Notes: a model not told the origin generated them from the letters alone. Positions 11,726-20,720 are shown, numbered from the stretch's first letter. The stretch: DNA of 64,000 bases from Enterobacter chuandaensis (GCF_003594915.1 NZ_QZCS01000002.1:62001-126000), one strand, 5' to 3'. Made by a program: numbers and translations.

Positions 11726-13657
11726 TTACGGTATGGCGTCTTCAGTGACGTACTTGCCCTTTTTTACCGCCTGACGTCGCCAGAGCAGCAGAACAAAGGT
11801 AGAGATAGCGGTCCCCACCAGCGCCGCGCCAAACCAGCCCGCCGCCGCAACCACACCGCTCAACCCGGCATCGTGAAGTAAAAAGAGAGAGAAAATACCG
11901 GCCCCCGGCGTCGACAACCCGATCCCCATCGCGCCAACAATCGCGCCTGTTACCATGGAGCCGAGCACAAATGAACCAATGACGCGAAGCGGATCTTCAA
12001 TCGCCATCGGGATCGCCCCTTCGGTAATACCCGCGAGGCCGAGCAGCCACGTTGATTTACCGGTTTCGATTTCAAAGGGTTTAAACAGCTTCGGCGCCAG
12101 CATCGTTGAGGCCGTCACGGTAAAGGCTGATACCATTTTGACGGAGGCAAAGATCGCATAGGGACCATAAACGCCGTTCGCCATCGCCCCCAGGCAGAAC
12201 GCGTAAGAGGCTTTGTTAACCGGCCCGCCGAGGTCGAATGAGCACATAAACCCGAGGATCGCCCCCAGAAGCAGCGCATTCGCGCCGGACAGACCGTTAA
12301 GCCAGGCGGTGAGCGTATTATTAAGCCAGGCCACCGGCTCGCCGATCACAAACAGCATCAGGCTGCCCGCGCCCAGCACGCCGATTACCGGATAGAGGTA
12401 AAAGGTTAAAAAGCCGTTGAAGCGGCTACTCAGGCGGATATGACTTTTCACCCAGCGCATCAGGTAGCCCGCGATCAGCCCGCCGGCGATAGCGCCCAGA
12501 AAACCGGAGCCGATCATATTGGCAGCAAGTCCGGCCGCAAAGCCCGGCGTCAGCGCGGGTTTATCTGCCAGCGAGTAAGCGGTATAGGCAGCCAGGACAG
12601 TCACCATCAGAATACCGAGCATGCCGCCGCCAAGCTTGCGGTACATCCAAAGCCACGAATTTTCCTGGTCGAACAGGTGCTGCAGGCCAAGGATTTGCGC
12701 CAGCAGTACCGACACGGCCAGCACCGTCCCGCCAGCGACGATCAGCGGCACCGCAAAGGAGATACCGCTGAGGAGCGCCTGCTTGAGCTCGGTTTTAATG
12801 CTCTTTTTCGTTTCAGTATCGACATGCGCAGGACGCGCATCGGTTGAGGGCTGGAGCGCCAGCGCGCGCTCAATAAGCGCTTCAGCATGGCGCAGGGGCT
12901 CCGCGACGGGCACGGAGATGGCGGGGATCCCCTGGAAACGCTCGCTCTCTTTGATCGCCACTTCGGCGGCAAAAATGCACGCTTTAGCCTCCTGCAGCTG
13001 CTGCGCGGTGATGCGCCCCTCAATGCCGTTCGCCCCCTGCTTTTCGACCACCACGTTGACGCCCAGTTTTCGTCCCGCTTTTTCCAGATACTCCGCAGCC
13101 ATATAGGTATGAGCGATCCCGGCCGGACAGGCGGTCACGCAGACGATGGTCGGGGCATCCTGCGAGAACGCACTTACTTGTGCATCCTCTTTCGTATCCA
13201 GTGCCTCAAGCAGCGCCTGAGGGGTGGACGCTGCCTGCACGCGTGCCCGTAAATCATCATCCGCCAGTCGGGTGGTCAACGCCGTCAACAGCTGCATATG
13301 CGTACTGCCTGCTTCCGCAGGAGGGATTGCCAGCAAAAAAATCAGGTCCACCGGCTCCGGACCCTCCACGCCTTCCCACAGCAGCGGCTCGCACAATGTT
13401 GCCACCGCAAAGGCCGCTTCTTTCACCGCGGAGCTTTTACCGTGCGGCACGGCCAGCCCCTCGCCCAGCGCCGTTGGCCCCAGGCTTTCGCGAGCAAAGA
13501 CTTCATCAATGAAAGTCTGCGAGTCGGTAATTTTGCCAAGCGAGACCAGCCGCTCGGCCAGCGCGTGAATAGCTTCGTCACGGCTACTGAAATGTGCGTT
13601 GAGGCACAGCGCATCAGGATGCGTTAACGCCGTCAGGTTAATCATCATTCTCACCAT
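11726..13657 (-). CDS. mngA: PTS 2-O-alpha-mannosyl-D-glycerate transporter IIABC
   Basis: Fructose-family phosphotransferase permease that imports and phosphorylates 2-O-alpha-mannosyl-D-glycerate. It has 643 residues: EIIA (about 6-150, phospho-His72 in LAVPHGK), EIIB (about 168-265, active Cys177 in VTACPAGIAHT) and a membrane EIIC (about 290-635). The upstream ATG is given, but the cluster ATG-GTG-AGA-ATG-ATG allows starts 9 or 12 bases later; E. coli MngA, as I recall it, is about 15 residues longer at the N terminus. Divergent mngR and nearby operator-like repeats suggest local control. Confidence 0.95.
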   Translation of the reverse strand: MVRMMINLTALTHPDALCLNAHFSSRDEAIHALAERLVSLGKITDSQTFIDEVFARESLGPTALGEGLAVPHGKSSAVKEAAFAVATLCEPLLWEGVEGPEPVDLIFLLAIPPAEAGSTHMQLLTALTTRLADDDLRARVQAASTPQALLEALDTKEDAQVSAFSQDAPTIVCVTACPAGIAHTYMAAEYLEKAGRKLGVNVVVEKQGANGIEGRITAQQLQEAKACIFAAEVAIKESERFQGIPAISVPVAEPLRHAEALIERALALQPSTDARPAHVDTETKKSIKTELKQALLSGISFAVPLIVAGGTVLAVSVLLAQILGLQHLFDQENSWLWMYRKLGGGMLGILMVTVLAAYTAYSLADKPALTPGFAAGLAANMIGSGFLGAIAGGLIAGYLMRWVKSHIRLSSRFNGFLTFYLYPVIGVLGAGSLMLFVIGEPVAWLNNTLTAWLNGLSGANALLLGAILGFMCSFDLGGPVNKASYAFCLGAMANGVYGPYAIFASVKMVSAFTVTASTMLAPKLFKPFEIETGKSTWLLGLAGITEGAIPMAIEDPLRVIGSFVLGSMVTGAIVGAMGIGLSTPGAGIFSLFLLHDAGLSGVVAAAGWFGAALVGTAISTFVLLLWRRQAVKKGKYVTEDAIP

Positions 13658-13704
13658 AAGAAAAAATGTATGCGCCGAGTGTGCCAGAACAAACCATACA
13701 TTTA

Positions 13705-13720
13705 TGTGATCACTTTCACT
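13705..13720. promoter_or_regulatory. CRP-type site in the mngA-mngR gap
   Basis: TGTGATCACTTTCACT fits the CRP pattern TGTGA-N6-TCACA with one mismatch. It lies 48 bases upstream of the mngA ATG, where it could support catabolite-sensitive expression. Confidence 0.6.
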
Positions 13721-13732
13721 TATGGTGCAATA

Positions 13733-13812
13733 TTTGTATTTGATTTGTATTGTTTACAAAGTTCAATGACAGTGCATAATTAGCGAGAATAGTATTAAGA
13801 AAACAATACAAA
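13733..13812. promoter_or_regulatory. Probable MngR operators
   Basis: TTTGTATT occurs twice as a direct repeat 11 bp apart (13733-13740, 13744-13751), and its reverse complement AATACAAA occurs at 13805-13812 just before the mngR ATG. GntR-family regulators bind such short repeated or palindromic sites, and MngR is known to control the mng operon. The pairing of these repeats with MngR is inferred from position. Confidence 0.45.
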
Positions 13813-13823
13813 AACGGAATAAC

Positions 13824-14540
13824 ATGACCAGTAAACCGATGTATCGACAGATTGCAGACGCGTTGCGCGAGCAAGTTCAGCGCGGCGAACTTAAAGCTGG
13901 CGATGCGTTACCCACAGAGTCTGCCCTGCAGGAAGCCTACGCAGTCAGCCGCGTCACGGTACGTCAGGCGCTTAAGTTGCTCACCGAACAGAACATCATT
14001 GAGAGCATTCAGGGCAGCGGATCGTATGTGAAAGAGGAGCGGGTCAATTACGATATTTATCAGCTCACCAGCTTTTACGAAAAACTCGCGGACCGGAACG
14101 TTGAAACCCACAGCGACGTGCAGATTTTTGAGGTTGTCAGAGCAGACGAATCGCTGGCGCAGACGCTGCTGCTGACCACGGGTGAGAAAGTGTGGCACGT
14201 CAAACGCGTACGCTTTATTAAGCAAAAACCGGTGACGCTGGAAGAGACATGGATGCCGCTCGCGCTCTTTCCTGACCTGACCTGGGAAGTGATGGAAAAC
14301 TCCAAATACCATTACATCGAGCAGATCAAAAAAATGGTTATCGATCGCAGCGAGCAGGAGATCGTCCCGGTCATGCCGGATGAGGAAACGATCGCCGCGC
14401 TGGGTATTGATCCCACCAAACCGATCCTGGAAAAAATTTCGCGCGGCTTTCTCAAAGACGGCAGAGTTTTTGAATACAGCCGCAATCGTTTTAAAAGCGA
14501 TGATTACCGCTTCACGTTAATTGCGCGTCGCCATCGCTAA
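13824..14540 (+). CDS. mngR: GntR-family repressor MngR (FarR)
   Basis: Transcriptional repressor of the mannosylglycerate operon, originally reported as a fatty-acyl-responsive regulator. It has 238 residues (240 in E. coli). The N-terminal winged helix (about 5-72) includes the HTH GELKAGDALPTESALQ...SRVTVRQAL and the wing ESIQGSGSYV. The C-terminal UTRA ligand domain spans about 90-235 (ALEETWMPL-type core, VFEYSRNRF). Divergent from mngA with a 166-bp shared control region. No U-rich terminator is evident after the stop. Confidence 0.96.
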   Translation: MTSKPMYRQIADALREQVQRGELKAGDALPTESALQEAYAVSRVTVRQALKLLTEQNIIESIQGSGSYVKEERVNYDIYQLTSFYEKLADRNVETHSDVQIFEVVRADESLAQTLLLTTGEKVWHVKRVRFIKQKPVTLEETWMPLALFPDLTWEVMENSKYHYIEQIKKMVIDRSEQEIVPVMPDEETIAALGIDPTKPILEKISRGFLKDGRVFEYSRNRFKSDDYRFTLIARRHR

Positions 14541-14652
14541 TTTTACGCCATGTATTACAGCCGGGCATAATAATTGATGGATTGAAATATTTCTGTCTGT
14601 ACCTTTTTGTAAGGCCTGACAAGTTTACTATTTACGACATAAATAATATAAA

Positions 14653-14666
14653 GTGAGCTCGCTCAC
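14653..14666. promoter_or_regulatory. Palindrome upstream of the alkylsulfatase gene
   Basis: GTGAGC-TC-GCTCAC is a 6-bp inverted repeat with a two-base centre in an AT-rich stretch between mngR and the alkylsulfatase gene. It could be an operator or a weak stem-loop; no T run follows directly. The rest of the 14541-14869 gap has no gene I can support. Confidence 0.35.
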
Positions 14667-14798
14667 GCTTATTATTTTCATTTTAACAAACTCTGCGCTT
14701 TTACCCCTTATCAACGCTGGCTCTGCGTCATTCATTCACTCAAGATATGAATTGCCAAACTTTCGTTTTCTTTCCGCACAGTTCATACTACTCGCGGA

Positions 14799-14804
14799 TA
14801 TAAT
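14799..14804 (+). promoter_or_regulatory. Possible -10 element of the alkylsulfatase gene
   Basis: A perfect TATAAT lies 65 bases before the chosen ATG. The -35 position (about 14776-14781, GCACAG) is poor, so any promoter here would probably need an activator. Confidence 0.35.
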
Positions 14805-14869
14805 TTCTCTTTTCCGGTTTCGTTATGCCTCATTCTCGGCGTGGTCTTTTACACAAAGGGATTCAGGTT

Positions 14870-16825
14870 ATGAAACTCAAGAAAATTGCTTTCCTCATAC
14901 TCACCATGGCGGCATCTGCGCAGGCCTGCGCAACCGGCGTCGCCCCCTCCGCCTCTGCCTACACCCGTGAATATAACGCGGCGATGTATCAGAAGCTCAA
15001 CTTCAACGACACGCGCGATATCGAAGATGCAAAACGGGGATTTATCGCCACCATAAATCCTTTGGTCATAAAAAACGACAATGGAAAAACCGTTGTTAAC
15101 CTTGAGAACTGGTCATTTTTAAAAGGGGAAGCGCCCGATACCGTTAACCCTTCCCTCTGGCGCCATGCACAGCTGAATAATATTAACGGCCTCTTTAAAG
15201 TTACCGATCGCGTATATCAAATACGCGGCATCGACATTTCAAACATGACCATTATAGAAGGGGATAGCGGATTAATTGTCATCGACCCCCTGGTTATTCC
15301 CGAGTCAGCACGTGCCGGGCTGGAACTCTATTATCAGCATCGCCCCAAAAAACCGGTTGTCGCGGTGATTTATTCCCATAGCCATCTCGACCATTTCGGC
15401 GGCGTCAAAGGCGTAGTGTCCGAAACAGATGTTAAGAGTGGGAAAGTCAAAATATATGCGCCGGAAGGATTTATGGAAGAAGCCGCCAGCGAAAACTTCC
15501 TGGCCGGTAACGCGATGAGTCGCCGCGCGCTTTATATGTACGCGATGATGGTCAAACCGAGCGCTGTGGGTCACGTGGACGATGGGATCGGTAAAACTAT
15601 TGCCACCAGCAAAAACACGCTCATCGCCCCCACCAATATCATTAGCCAGCCAGAGCAGCGCGTAAATATTGATGGGGTTGAGTTGGATTTTATCCTCGCG
15701 CCGGGCGCAGAAGCACCCTCGGAAATGATGATGTGGTTCCCGCAGTTCAAAGTGTTTGACGGCTCCGAACTCTTTAACGCCACGATGCATAATCTGTATA
15801 CCCTGCGCGGTGCGAAAGCGCGCAGCGCCGTGAACTGGTGGAAGTCGCTGGATAAAGCGCTGGTGAAATATGGCGACAAGGCAGAGATCGCGCTCAGCCA
15901 GCATCTGTGGCCGGTCTGGGATAATGCGCGCGTCAAAGATTACATCGCCTCTCAGCGCGACATGTACAAATACATCAACGACCAGTCGCTGAACCTCATC
16001 AACAAAGGCTACAACATGGATGAAGTGGCTGAAAAACTTACCCTGCCGGACAGCATCGGCAAGCGCTGGTCCAATCGGGGCTACTACGGCTCGCTCAGCC
16101 ATAACGCCAAAGCGATGTATATGTATTACATGGGCTGGTATGACAGCAACCCCGCCAATCTGCACCCGCTACCAGAGAAAGAGGCCGCCCCGAGATATGT
16201 TCGCCTGATGGGGGGCGCGAAGAAGATTTATCAGGAGGCAAAACAGGCGGCTGACAGCGGGAATTATCGCTGGGCGGCGCAGCTGCTTAATCATCTTATT
16301 TTCGCCAATCCCGATAACAAGCAGGCGAAAGATCTGCAGGCGGAAATCTTTACGCAACTGGGCTATCAAAGCGAAAACGCCATCTGGCGCAACGAATATC
16401 TCAGCGGTGCGAAGGAGCTTCGTGATGGCGTCCCTGTCCTGCCGGTCGCCAGTACGCTGGATAGCGATTTAACCGCCAGTATCGAACCTGACATCCTGCT
16501 TGATTATATGGGCGTGACGTTAAACGGTCCTAAAGCGAACGGCAAAACCCTTCGTTTCAACTGGACGCTGCCAGAGGGTGACACCTATGGCGTGGAGCTC
16601 AATAACAGCGTGATTATCTATCGCAAAGGAGTGCCATTCACCGATGCGGCATTTAGCCTCAAAGCCAATGTGGTCGACGTGGCGAGGCTGATAAGCCATA
16701 GCGCCCCCGTGGATAAAATCCTGAGTGACGGCACGGTATCTCTGAAGGGTAACCCGCAGAAACTGGACGAATTACTCGGGCTACTGGATGTCTTCCCGCA
16801 GATGTTCAATATCGTCACCCCTTAA
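14870..16825 (+). CDS. Secreted alkylsulfatase-like metallo-beta-lactamase-fold hydrolase
   Basis: Resembles the SdsA1/YjcS class of enzymes that cleave primary alkyl sulfates such as SDS with a binuclear zinc centre. The 651 residues comprise a signal peptide (MKLKKIAFLILTMAASAQACA), a metallo-beta-lactamase domain with His170, His172, Asp174 and His175 in SHSHLDHFGG, a helical dimerisation region (about 330-510) and a C-terminal SCP2-like domain (about 525-651). The start at 14870 is chosen because the signal peptide begins there. Compared with YjcS as I recall it, the second metal region reads SELFNATMHNLY instead of AENATHTLHNFY. It is absent from this locus in E. coli. The substrate is not known. 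Confidence 0.85.
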   Translation: MKLKKIAFLILTMAASAQACATGVAPSASAYTREYNAAMYQKLNFNDTRDIEDAKRGFIATINPLVIKNDNGKTVVNLENWSFLKGEAPDTVNPSLWRHAQLNNINGLFKVTDRVYQIRGIDISNMTIIEGDSGLIVIDPLVIPESARAGLELYYQHRPKKPVVAVIYSHSHLDHFGGVKGVVSETDVKSGKVKIYAPEGFMEEAASENFLAGNAMSRRALYMYAMMVKPSAVGHVDDGIGKTIATSKNTLIAPTNIISQPEQRVNIDGVELDFILAPGAEAPSEMMMWFPQFKVFDGSELFNATMHNLYTLRGAKARSAVNWWKSLDKALVKYGDKAEIALSQHLWPVWDNARVKDYIASQRDMYKYINDQSLNLINKGYNMDEVAEKLTLPDSIGKRWSNRGYYGSLSHNAKAMYMYYMGWYDSNPANLHPLPEKEAAPRYVRLMGGAKKIYQEAKQAADSGNYRWAAQLLNHLIFANPDNKQAKDLQAEIFTQLGYQSENAIWRNEYLSGAKELRDGVPVLPVASTLDSDLTASIEPDILLDYMGVTLNGPKANGKTLRFNWTLPEGDTYGVELNNSVIIYRKGVPFTDAAFSLKANVVDVARLISHSAPVDKILSDGTVSLKGNPQKLDELLGLLDVFPQMFNIVTP

Positions 16826-16830
16826 ACTCT

Positions 16831-16862
16831 GACGGCTCCCGGCTTTTGCGGGCGGGAGCCGT
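16831..16862 (+). other. Intercistronic hairpin
   Basis: ACGGCTCCC and GGGAGCCGT form a stable stem just after the alkylsulfatase stop. No T run follows, so it looks like an mRNA-stabilising or attenuating hairpin between two co-oriented genes and not a full terminator. Confidence 0.55.
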
Positions 16863-16887
16863 GCGCCTAAAATAACAGGAGGGCTTT

Positions 16888-17811
16888 ATGCGAAGCTCTG
16901 AGCGTAACCTTTTGGTCGCCATTATTGTTTTGATAGTTGGAATGCTGCTCGTCTTATTGCCGGTCTACGTGCGCGCCGATAATGCCCGCGACTGGCAAAA
17001 CATGCCAAAAGATAAAAACCTGATTTTCGGTTACTACAGTAATATTCATACCAACACATCCATTGACAGCGCCCTGCCCGTGGACGGCGCGAGCGTCGAT
17101 GCCGATCTCTATCTGCTGCGCTATGCCCGCTCTTTTGATATCGACGGGCGAATATCGGCGATACAAATCATTCAGCCTTACGCCAGCGTGACGGCCTCAC
17201 TCGATAACGCCCGTTATTTCACCGGATCGTTAAGCCATGAAAATCTCGGCGATACGCAGGTTGTTTTTGCCCATAACCTGTTTGGAGCCCCCGCGCTAAG
17301 CGAAGAGGAGTTTCGCCGCTGGCAGCCTGAAATGTTCCTCAGCACCGCCATGTGGCTAACGTTACCGACCGGCGACTATGACAGCAGCAATACGATCAAT
17401 ATCGGCGCGAACCGCTGGTCATTTAAGCCCGAACTGGCGTTTGGCTTGCCCCTTGGCCCAACCTGGCTGGAGCTAAACAGCTGGGTAAGTTTTTACACCG
17501 ACAATAAAGACTATCAGCAAAACAGCCGCCTTGAGCAGCGCTCGCTCTATACACTGGAAGGCCACTGGAGCTACACCCTTTCCCCCGCGCTGTGGCTGTC
17601 GTTAGACGGAAGCTGGGCAAAAGGAGGTGAAACCCGCGTCGATGGTCAGTTACAGGACGATGAGCAGGAAAACGCGCTGCTGGGTGGATCCGTCGGCTTT
17701 ATGCTGAGCCCGCACTTTGGCGGCATGGTCGCTTACACCGATACAGCCAAGCACCGGGATGCCTCACCGGACATCACAACGTGGACCTTCAGGCTCCAGT
17801 ATTTCTGGTAA
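16888..17811 (+). CDS. Predicted outer-membrane beta-barrel protein, phenol MetA-like family
   Basis: Protein of unknown function, 307 residues. An N-terminal hydrophobic segment (about residues 8-30, LLVAIIVLIVGMLLVLLPVYVRA) reads as a signal peptide or anchor. The remainder alternates short hydrophobic strands with polar turns and ends in an aromatic residue (FRLQYFW), the outer-membrane insertion signal. The fold and motifs such as TAMWLTLPTGDYDSS resemble the 'MetA-pathway of phenol degradation' putative transporter family. It lies 62 bases after the alkylsulfatase gene and 7 bases before the next barrel gene, so the three probably form one unit. The ligand is unknown. Confidence 0.65.
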   Translation: MRSSERNLLVAIIVLIVGMLLVLLPVYVRADNARDWQNMPKDKNLIFGYYSNIHTNTSIDSALPVDGASVDADLYLLRYARSFDIDGRISAIQIIQPYASVTASLDNARYFTGSLSHENLGDTQVVFAHNLFGAPALSEEEFRRWQPEMFLSTAMWLTLPTGDYDSSNTINIGANRWSFKPELAFGLPLGPTWLELNSWVSFYTDNKDYQQNSRLEQRSLYTLEGHWSYTLSPALWLSLDGSWAKGGETRVDGQLQDDEQENALLGGSVGFMLSPHFGGMVAYTDTAKHRDASPDITTWTFRLQYFW

Positions 17812-17818
17812 GGAGACG

Positions 17819-18598
17819 ATGCCAATGCGCTGTATGACATTGTTTATCGCGCTACTGGGCGCGTTGCCAGCGCTGAGCCTGGCGGAGGAGACGGATGCAG
17901 TAGAAAAAGCCACCAATCCGTTACATCTTTCCACTTCCATCGCGCTTCAGGACTATTACACCCCGGAGCTTTACGGTAGCGATCAGCACACCAACGACAC
18001 CCTGCTGCGCGCAACCGTGCCGATTGCCGCTAACGACTGGGTGCCCGTGCCGCAGATTCTGCGCATGACCGCCCCGATGTCTACCCGTCCCCAGCCCGGC
18101 AGCGGCTACAGCACCGGGTTAGGTGATATCAATCTGTTCGATATTTTTCTGCTTAAACAGGACGGCGTTAAAATCGGCGTCGGCCCGCTAATTACGGCCT
18201 CTTCCGCCTCGGAAGACGAACTGGGAAGCGGCAAATGGCAGGCAGGACTATCCGCTATCGCCATCAAATCCAGCCCCAGATGGATGGCGGGCACGCTGGT
18301 GCAGTGGCAAAAAAGTTTTGCGGGGGATGGCGAACGCGATGACGTAGAAACGGGTACGTTTCAGCCCATCGTGGTCTATAAGTTGCCAAAAGGCTGGTAT
18401 TTACGCACCTCCGGCATCTGGACCTGGAATATGAAAAGTGACGATTATTACATCCCACTCGGCTTTGGCGGCGGACGCGCCTGGGCGATGGGCGATAAAG
18501 TGATGAGCGCTTTTGTAGAGCCGCAATGGACCGTGGCGCATAAAGGGGACTATTTACCGGAGTTCATCCTGTTCGCAGGTGTCAGTATCATAATGTAA
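17819..18598 (+). CDS. Predicted outer-membrane beta-barrel or transporter-like protein
   Basis: Protein of unknown function, 259 residues, with a signal peptide ending near ALSLA before EETDAVEKA. The body has barrel-like strands and the segment GLGDINLFDIFLLK, typical of bacterial 'neuromedin U-like' or MetA-type putative porins. ATG 17819 lies just after AGGAG; a second in-frame ATG at 17825 is also possible. A longer reading from 17717 overlaps the previous gene and is rejected. The stop codon sits inside the T run of the convergent sucD terminator. Possible roles are uptake or export of an alkyl sulfate or its alcohol product, inferred from context only. Confidence 0.65.
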   Translation: MPMRCMTLFIALLGALPALSLAEETDAVEKATNPLHLSTSIALQDYYTPELYGSDQHTNDTLLRATVPIAANDWVPVPQILRMTAPMSTRPQPGSGYSTGLGDINLFDIFLLKQDGVKIGVGPLITASSASEDELGSGKWQAGLSAIAIKSSPRWMAGTLVQWQKSFAGDGERDDVETGTFQPIVVYKLPKGWYLRTSGIWTWNMKSDDYYIPLGFGGGRAWAMGDKVMSAFVEPQWTVAHKGDYLPEFILFAGVSIIM

Positions 18599-18622
18599 AA
18601 AAAAGGCCGCTTTACAGCGGCC
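18597..18622 (-). terminator. Intrinsic terminator of sdhCDAB-sucABCD
   Basis: On the minus strand GGCCGC, loop TGTAAA and GCGGCC precede eight T residues. It lies 62 bases after the sucD stop. Its T run overlaps the stop codon of the convergent barrel gene. Confidence 0.92.
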
Positions 18623-18684
18623 AACCATGTCGAAACGGACATTTTTTATACTTCAACGCTCCCCGTTCGGGGAGCAGAGAGGAC
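18597..18684 (-). ncRNA. sdhX: Candidate SdhX (RybD) sRNA from the sucD 3'UTR
   Basis: The 88-base sucD 3'UTR has two stem-loops: GCTCCCC/GGGGAGC with a GAAC loop (18658-18675) and the terminal terminator stem. In E. coli and Salmonella, RNase E releases SdhX from this exact position, and it represses ackA with Hfq. Location and architecture fit; the seed sequence was not checked against a reference, and the 5' end after processing is unknown. Confidence 0.5.
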
Positions 18685-19554
18685 TTACTTAATGATGGAT
18701 TTCAGTGCTTCGCCGATATCCGCCAGGCTGCGAACGGTTTTCACGCCTGCGGCTTCCAGCGCTGCGAATTTCTCATCAGCTGTACCCTTACCACCGGCGA
18801 TAATCGCACCTGCGTGACCCATACGCTTGCCTTTCGGCGCGGTCACACCCGCGATGTAGCCGACAACAGGCTTGGTTACATGTTCTTTGATGTAAGCAGC
18901 CGCTTCTTCTTCCGCGCTACCACCGATCTCACCGATCATCACGATCGCTTCGGTCTGTGGATCTTCCTGGAACAGCTTCAGGATGTCGATGAAGTTAGAG
19001 CCCGGGATCGGGTCACCGCCGATACCCACACAGGTAGACTGGCCGAAGCCGTAGTCGGTGGTCTGCTTAACCGCTTCATAGGTCAGCGTACCGGAACGGG
19101 ACACGATGCCCACTTTACCCGGCTTGTGAATGTGGCCCGGCATGATGCCGATTTTGCATTCGCCCGGGGTGATAACGCCAGGGCAGTTCGGGCCGATCAT
19201 GCGCACGCCTGCTTCATCCAGCTTCACCTTCACGGTCAGCATATCCAGCGTCGGGATACCTTCAGTGATGGTGATGATCAGTTTGATGCCTGCGTCGATC
19301 GCTTCCAGAATGGAGTCTTTGCAGAACGGTGCCGGAACGTAGATAACGGTTGCGGTTGCGCCCGTCGCTTCTACCGCTTCACGCACGGTGTTGAACACCG
19401 GCAGGCCGAGGTGCGTGGTGCCGCCTTTACCTGGCGTTACGCCGCCAACCATCTGCGTGCCGTAGGCAATCGCCTGTTCGGAGTGGAAAGTCCCCTGGCT
19501 ACCGGTGAAGCCCTGGCAGATAACCTTGGTATCTTTATTAATTAAAACTGACAT
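18685..19554 (-). CDS. sucD: Succinyl-CoA synthetase alpha subunit
   Basis: Subunit of the TCA-cycle enzyme that converts succinyl-CoA to succinate with substrate-level phosphorylation. It has 289 residues, as in E. coli. A CoA-binding Rossmann domain (about 1-120, [11 protein letters not shown]) is followed by a ligase domain with the phosphorylated His in [17 protein letters not shown]. The ATG overlaps the sucC stop by one base (TAATG). It is the last gene of the sdh-suc operon. Confidence 0.98.
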   Translation of the reverse strand: MSVLINKDTKVICQGFTGSQGTFHSEQAIAYGTQMVGGVTPGKGGTTHLGLPVFNTVREAVEATGATATVIYVPAPFCKDSILEAIDAGIKLIITITEGIPTLDMLTVKVKLDEAGVRMIGPNCPGVITPGECKIGIMPGHIHKPGKVGIVSRSGTLTYEAVKQTTDYGFGQSTCVGIGGDPIPGSNFIDILKLFQEDPQTEAIVMIGEIGGSAEEEAAAYIKEHVTKPVVGYIAGVTAPKGKRMGHAGAIIAGGKGTADEKFAALEAAGVKTVRSLADIGEALKSIIK

Positions 19555-20720
19555 TATTTCCCCTCCACTGCGGCAACAACCTGCTGAGCTGCATCCGTCA
19601 GACTTTTCGCTGCAATAATATTCAGGCCGCTGTCAGCCAGTTTTTTCGCGCCGAGTTCAGCGTTGTTACCTTCCAGACGCACAACCACCGGAACGTTAAC
19701 GCCCACTTCTTCTACCGCACCGATGATGCCGTCAGCAATCAGGTCGCAACGGACGATGCCGCCGAAGATGTTAACCAGTACCGCTTTAACGTTGTCGTCA
19801 GAGAGGATGATTTTGAACGCTTCGGTTACGCGCTCTTTGGTGGCGCCACCGCCCACGTCGAGGAAGTTTGCTGGCTCACCGCCGTGCAGCTTAACGATGT
19901 CCATGGTACCCATTGCCAGGCCCGCACCGTTAACCATGCAGCCGATGTTGCCATCCAGCGCGACGTAGTTCAGCTCCCACTGTGCAGCCTGTGCTTCACG
20001 CGGATCTTCCTGAGACTGGTCGCGCATTTCGCGCAGATCCGGCTGGCGGAACAGCGCGTTGCCGTCAGCACCCAGCTTGCCGTCGAGGCAGATCAGATCG
20101 CCCTGAGTGGTGATCACCAGCGGGTTGATCTCGATCAGCGCCAGATCGCGCTCCAGGAAGATAGTCGCCAGACCCATGAAGATCTTGGTGAACTGCTGAA
20201 CCAGTTTACCTTCCAGGCCCAGTTTGAACGCCAGCTCGCGACCCTGGTAAGGCATTGGGCCCGCCAGCGGATCGATAGCCACTTTGTGGATCAGGTGCGG
20301 GGTTTCTTCCGCCACTTTTTCGATTTCCACGCCGCCTTCGGTAGACGCCATGAACACCACGCGACGTGAGCTACGGTCAACAACCGCGCCCAGATACAGT
20401 TCTTTCGCGATGTCGGTCGCCGCTTCTACCAGGATCTGGTTAACCGGCTGGCCGTTCGCATCTGTCTGGTAGGTCACCAGACGCTTGCCGAGCCAATGTT
20501 CAGCAAACGCACGAATTTCTTCTTTGCTCTTAACAACCTTCACACCGCCCGCTTTACCACGGCCACCAGCGTGAACCTGACACTTAACTACCCACGGGCC
20601 GGAACCGATTTTAGATGCGGCTTCTTCTGCTTCACGCGGGGTAGTACAGGCATAACCCACCGGAGCCGGTAAGCCATACCGGGCAAACAGCTGTTTGGCC
20701 TGATATTCATGTAAGTTCAT
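19554..20720 (-). CDS. sucC: Succinyl-CoA synthetase beta subunit
   Basis: ATP-grasp subunit that binds nucleotide and succinate in the TCA cycle. It has 388 residues, the E. coli length. The N terminus reads [16 protein letters not shown]. It has the ATP-grasp segments [16 protein letters not shown] and EINPLVIT, and the C-terminal CoA-ligase domain with GGIVRCD. It is translationally coupled to sucD. The 96-base gap to sucB contains a REP-like palindrome. Confidence 0.98.
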   Translation of the reverse strand: MNLHEYQAKQLFARYGLPAPVGYACTTPREAEEAASKIGSGPWVVKCQVHAGGRGKAGGVKVVKSKEEIRAFAEHWLGKRLVTYQTDANGQPVNQILVEAATDIAKELYLGAVVDRSSRRVVFMASTEGGVEIEKVAEETPHLIHKVAIDPLAGPMPYQGRELAFKLGLEGKLVQQFTKIFMGLATIFLERDLALIEINPLVITTQGDLICLDGKLGADGNALFRQPDLREMRDQSQEDPREAQAAQWELNYVALDGNIGCMVNGAGLAMGTMDIVKLHGGEPANFLDVGGGATKERVTEAFKIILSDDNVKAVLVNIFGGIVRCDLIADGIIGAVEEVGVNVPVVVRLEGNNAELGAKKLADSGLNIIAAKSLTDAAQQVVAAVEGK

